Shown here piece after piece: positions 5,933 to 6,472 of a DNA stretch of 6,472 nt. Origin of the DNA: Fidelibacterota bacterium (GTDB taxonomy: Bacteria; Marinisomatota; Marinisomatia; Marinisomatales; UBA1611). The stretch covers positions 158,405-164,876 of the forward strand of contig PBAR01000005.1 in NCBI GenBank assembly GCA_002718285.1, given 5' to 3'. Numbering within the stretch: the stretch's first letter is position 1; every line of letters starts with the position of its first letter. The notes below the pieces were generated by a model. The model was not told the DNA's origin. It did not search any database and worked only from the letters and a program-made list of their open reading frames with translations. Both the position numbers and the translations under genes were made by a program.

Positions 5933-6472
5933 CTGTAATATTCTTCAATGGAATGAGTTTTTTTTAAAAAAGAATTGGTGTTAATAAACATTTTTTCCCA
6001 AATAGCTAGACCAGTAAGCATCCAAAGGAAATTATAATGCCAACGTAATTTTGGATTTGGTTTGTAATCTAAAATTGACCGAATATATCTATAATTGAAT
6101 ATACCTTGATTTTCTATGAATCGCTGAGTTAAAACTTTTTCGACTGTATGTTTTAAATCTTTTTGAAATTGCAAATAAGGATTTATTGTAAATCCCCATT
6201 TTTTTTTGTTAATAATTTGTTCTGGTAGCATAGTACTCATAGCTGATCGAAAAAGAGATTTTTTTCTATTACCTTTCATCTTTAAATCGGCAGGAATGGA
6301 AAAAGCAAAATCCACTAAATCCCGATCTAAAAACGGTACCCGCTCTTCTATAGAATGTGCCATTGACATTCTATCTTCGGTCCAGAGATAATCATTTACC
6401 ATTTTACTATGAAATTCAATTTCAAAAACTTTTTCCATTGTGGTAGAATTATCTAAAGATTCAGCTAATTCT
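5929..6472 (-). CDS. Asparagine-synthase-like amidotransferase, 5' end missing
   Basis: The frame is open to the right edge and shows the last 180 residues of a glutamine-hydrolysing asparagine synthase family protein (full length usually about 600-650). An ATG at 6436-6438 is internal: eleven more sense codons precede it and the protein there is already deep in the synthetase domain. Family landmarks are RMSMAHSIEERVPFLDRDLV (residues 34-53 of the visible part, the MA-x-S-x-E-x-R-V-P-F-L-D signature) and NKKKWGF (88-94, matching the usual RPKxGF). The N-terminal glutaminase domain and the ATP-binding SGG-x-DS loop are outside the window. Homologues in O-antigen and capsule loci are thought to amidate sugar carboxylates to uronamides rather than make asparagine. 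With a uronate epimerase downstream, that role fits here, but it is inference. The gene ends with TGA overlapping the next start by four bases. A run of nine A's in the coding strand (6199-6207) encodes the KKK. Confidence 0.88.
   Translation of the reverse strand, partial: ELAESLDNSTTMEKVFEIEFHSKMVNDYLWTEDRMSMAHSIEERVPFLDRDLVDFAFSIPADLKMKGNRKKSLFRSAMSTMLPEQIINKKKWGFTINPYLQFQKDLKHTVEKVLTQRFIENQGIFNYRYIRSILDYKPNPKLRWHYNFLWMLTGLAIWEKMFINTNSFLKKTHSIEEYYS

Noticed and set aside
6206..6391. Plus-strand ORF of 61 codons opposite the amidotransferase gene
   Set aside because: It lies wholly opposite the conserved synthetase signature, so it is a shadow of that frame.
6436..6438. ATG as the start of a 169-residue stand-alone protein
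   Set aside because: The same frame continues open to the right edge, and the protein lies within the C-terminal synthetase domain, so this Met is internal.
1..6472. CRISPR array, tRNA, rRNA or riboswitch
   Set aside because: No regularly spaced repeats, cloverleaf or conserved RNA core was found by eye; almost the whole window is protein-coding.

Overview
The window looks like part of a surface-polysaccharide biosynthesis locus (O-antigen, capsule or exopolysaccharide) from an AT-rich bacterium, roughly 30% G+C judged by eye from sample lines. Start codons are not preceded by clear Shine-Dalgarno sequences, and the glycosyltransferases and flippase resemble those common in Bacteroidota. That phylum is my best guess, but nothing here is diagnostic. 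TGA is used as a stop, so the standard bacterial code applies.

Layout: positions 1-860 (minus) hold the N-terminal 286 residues of a Wzx-type flippase that runs off the left edge. A 167-base divergent spacer follows. A lone plus-strand gene (1028-1651) encodes a small carbohydrate sulfotransferase of the Sulfotransfer_2 type. Converging on it is a minus-strand block which, read in transcription order from the right edge, encodes: the C-terminal part of an asparagine-synthase-like amidotransferase (5929-6472), a GT4 glycosyltransferase (4652-5932), a D-glucuronyl C5-epimerase family protein (3670-4665), a second short GT4 glycosyltransferase (2573-3565) and an FkbM-family methyltransferase (1665-2558). 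The first three genes overlap by 4 and 14 bases. The next gap is 104 bases and the last is 14 bases.

How the genes may work together (inference): the glycosyltransferases build a repeat unit on a lipid carrier. The epimerase would convert D-glucuronic acid residues to L-iduronic acid, while the amidotransferase, methyltransferase and sulfotransferase add amide, O-methyl and O-sulfate groups. The flippase exports the finished unit. The combination of a GlcA C5-epimerase and a Sulfotransfer_2 sulfotransferase is the most interesting point. In animals these two activities act in sequence to make iduronic acid and 2-O-sulfo-iduronic acid in heparan sulfate, so the locus may make a bacterial glycosaminoglycan-like sulfated polymer. 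None of the precursor genes (UDP-glucose dehydrogenase, PAPS synthesis, initiating transferase, polymerase) lie in the window, so the pathway cannot be closed from this sequence alone.
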